From: a bacterium
GTDB lineage: Bacteria; Zixibacteria; MSB-5A5; GN15; FEB-12
Reading direction: 5' to 3'
NCBI GenBank assembly: GCA_030668045.1
Contig: DAOUUR010000076.1
Coordinates: 1 to 8,284, forward strand
Length of the DNA stretch: 8,284 nt
The position numbers and the translations under genes are program-made. The notes beneath the pieces were generated by a model. It saw only the letters and a list, made by a program, of their open reading frames with translations. It made no database searches and had not been told where the DNA came from. Each line of letters starts with the position of its first letter. Within the stretch, counting starts at the first letter, position 1. Positions 7,254 through 8,284 of this stretch are shown one piece after another.

Positions 7254-8284
7254 ATAAGATTAGAAATATCGGAATTATGGCTCATATTGACGCCGGTAAG
7301 ACTACCACCACCGAGCGGATTCTCTTTTATACCGGGAAGACGCACCGGATGGGTGAAGTGCATGACGGCGCCGCTACTATGGACTGGATGGATCAGGAAA
7401 AGGAACGTGGTATCACTATTACTTCTGCCGCTACTACCTGTTTCTGGCGTGACCATACCATCAATATCATCGATACTCCCGGTCACGTTGATTTCACCGT
7501 CGAAGTGGAGCGATCACTACGGGTTCTGGATGGAGCCGTTGCTCTTTTCTGCGCCGTTGGTGGTGTTGAGCCACAGTCGGAAACGGTCTGGCGTCAGGCA
7601 GACAAGTATCGTGTTCCTCGGATCGCTTTCATCAACAAGATGGATCGAACCGGTGCTTCATTTGTCACTACCCTTGATGCCATGAATGAGCATTTCGCCA
7701 CAAAATGTGTGGCTATTACACTTCCCGCCGGCGAAGGCGAATTGTTTGGCGGCATCATAGACTTAGTGTCCATGAAATTTCGTGTCTTCCACGAGGACTC
7801 CAACGGAACTACCTACGATGATCTTCCGGTACCGGAAGATATGCTTGCGATGACGAATGAATATCGAGAGAAATTGCTCGAGGCGGTTGCCGACCACGAC
7901 GACCACCTTCTCGAGCAGTTCCTTAATGATGAAGAACTGGACCCCGCAAAAATTCATGAAGCTGTTCGCAAAGCCACTATTAACAACGATATGGTCCCTG
8001 TTCTCTGCGGTTCCTCTTTTAAGAACAAGGGCGTTCAGAAATTGCTGGATTGTGTTATCGATTTCCTGCCTTCCCCGCTTGATATGCCGCCCGTGCAGGG
8101 GCACGATCCCAAGAAGCCGTCCAGAATAATTGAGCGTAAACCTAACCCCGACGAACCGGCGGCCGCTCTTACTTTCAAGATTGCGACCGACCGATATGTT
8201 GGTCGTCTCGGCTATATAAGGGTTTATTCCGGTACTATCAAAGCCGGTTCATATGTGTCCAATCCTAATACCGGCCACAAAGAA
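7244..8284 (+). CDS. fusA: Elongation factor G, N-terminal half (partial, 3' end outside window)
   Basis: EF-G is the GTPase that drives tRNA and mRNA translocation on the ribosome and, with the recycling factor, splits ribosomes. The window holds 347 codons, about half of the usual 690-700. GTPase motifs are complete: G1 AHIDAGKT (13-20), the switch I region ending RGITI (55-59), G3 DTPGH (77-81), G4 NKMD (131-134) and G5 as GSSF (256-259, more often GSAF). The G' subdomain follows G4, and domain II begins near [10 protein letters not shown]. The segment between switch I and G3 is short (FWRDHTINI) compared with E. coli. ATG 7244 is the start because an in-frame TAA lies at 7238-7240 and the next ATG falls inside the G1 region. 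The nearest Shine-Dalgarno-like AGGGA (7222-7226) is 17 nt away. It follows rpsG after 199 nt in a standard str operon order. Confidence 0.97.
   Translation, partial: MPLNKIRNIGIMAHIDAGKTTTTERILFYTGKTHRMGEVHDGAATMDWMDQEKERGITITSAATTCFWRDHTINIIDTPGHVDFTVEVERSLRVLDGAVALFCAVGGVEPQSETVWRQADKYRVPRIAFINKMDRTGASFVTTLDAMNEHFATKCVAITLPAGEGELFGGIIDLVSMKFRVFHEDSNGTTYDDLPVPEDMLAMTNEYREKLLEAVADHDDHLLEQFLNDEELDPAKIHEAVRKATINNDMVPVLCGSSFKNKGVQKLLDCVIDFLPSPLDMPPVQGHDPKKPSRIIERKPNPDEPAAALTFKIATDRYVGRLGYIRVYSGTIKAGSYVSNPNTGHKE

Overview
The window is a stretch of core housekeeping genes, all on the + strand: the 3' half of rpoB, complete rpoC, complete rpsL and rpsG, and the 5' half of fusA. This is the junction of the RNA polymerase beta/beta' operon with the str (streptomycin) operon. 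No mobile element, CRISPR array, tRNA, rRNA or cargo gene is visible, and I found no strong evidence of a new multi-gene system. The unusual material is in the spacers and start regions.

Organism: a Gram-negative-type (Gracilicutes) bacterium of moderate GC. RpoC carries a large insertion inside the trigger loop (SI3 type) and RpoB carries a large insertion between the flap and the active-site lysines (SI2/beta-i9 type). Several motifs resemble Bacteroidetes/FCB-group sequences as I remember them: the long [10 protein letters not shown] segment before the RpoC bridge helix, Leu instead of Met in the trigger helix, the RpoB clamp region and the short EF-G G2-G3 region. A candidate phylum of the FCB superphylum is my best guess, at low confidence, because no search was possible.

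Layout: 1-1905 rpoB (5' end outside the window); 1906-1976 spacer with a small hairpin and the rpoC ribosome binding site; 1977-6104 rpoC with a TTG start; 6105-6183 spacer, where a consensus-like sigma70 promoter (TTGACA-16-TATCAT) overlaps the rpoC stop codon; 6184-6558 rpsL with a TTG start forced by an in-frame stop directly upstream; 15-nt spacer; 6574-7044 rpsG; a 199-nt spacer that holds an open frame for a possible 53-residue membrane peptide running into the fusA start; 7244-8284 fusA, cut by the window end.

Together the genes make the catalytic subunits of RNA polymerase, two proteins of the 30S subunit (S12 in the decoding centre, S7 in the head) and the translocase EF-G. The promoter at the end of rpoC suggests that rpsL-rpsG-fusA can be transcribed separately from, as well as together with, rpoBC. 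The two places most worth checking are the promoter at 6101-6128 and the rpsG-fusA spacer.
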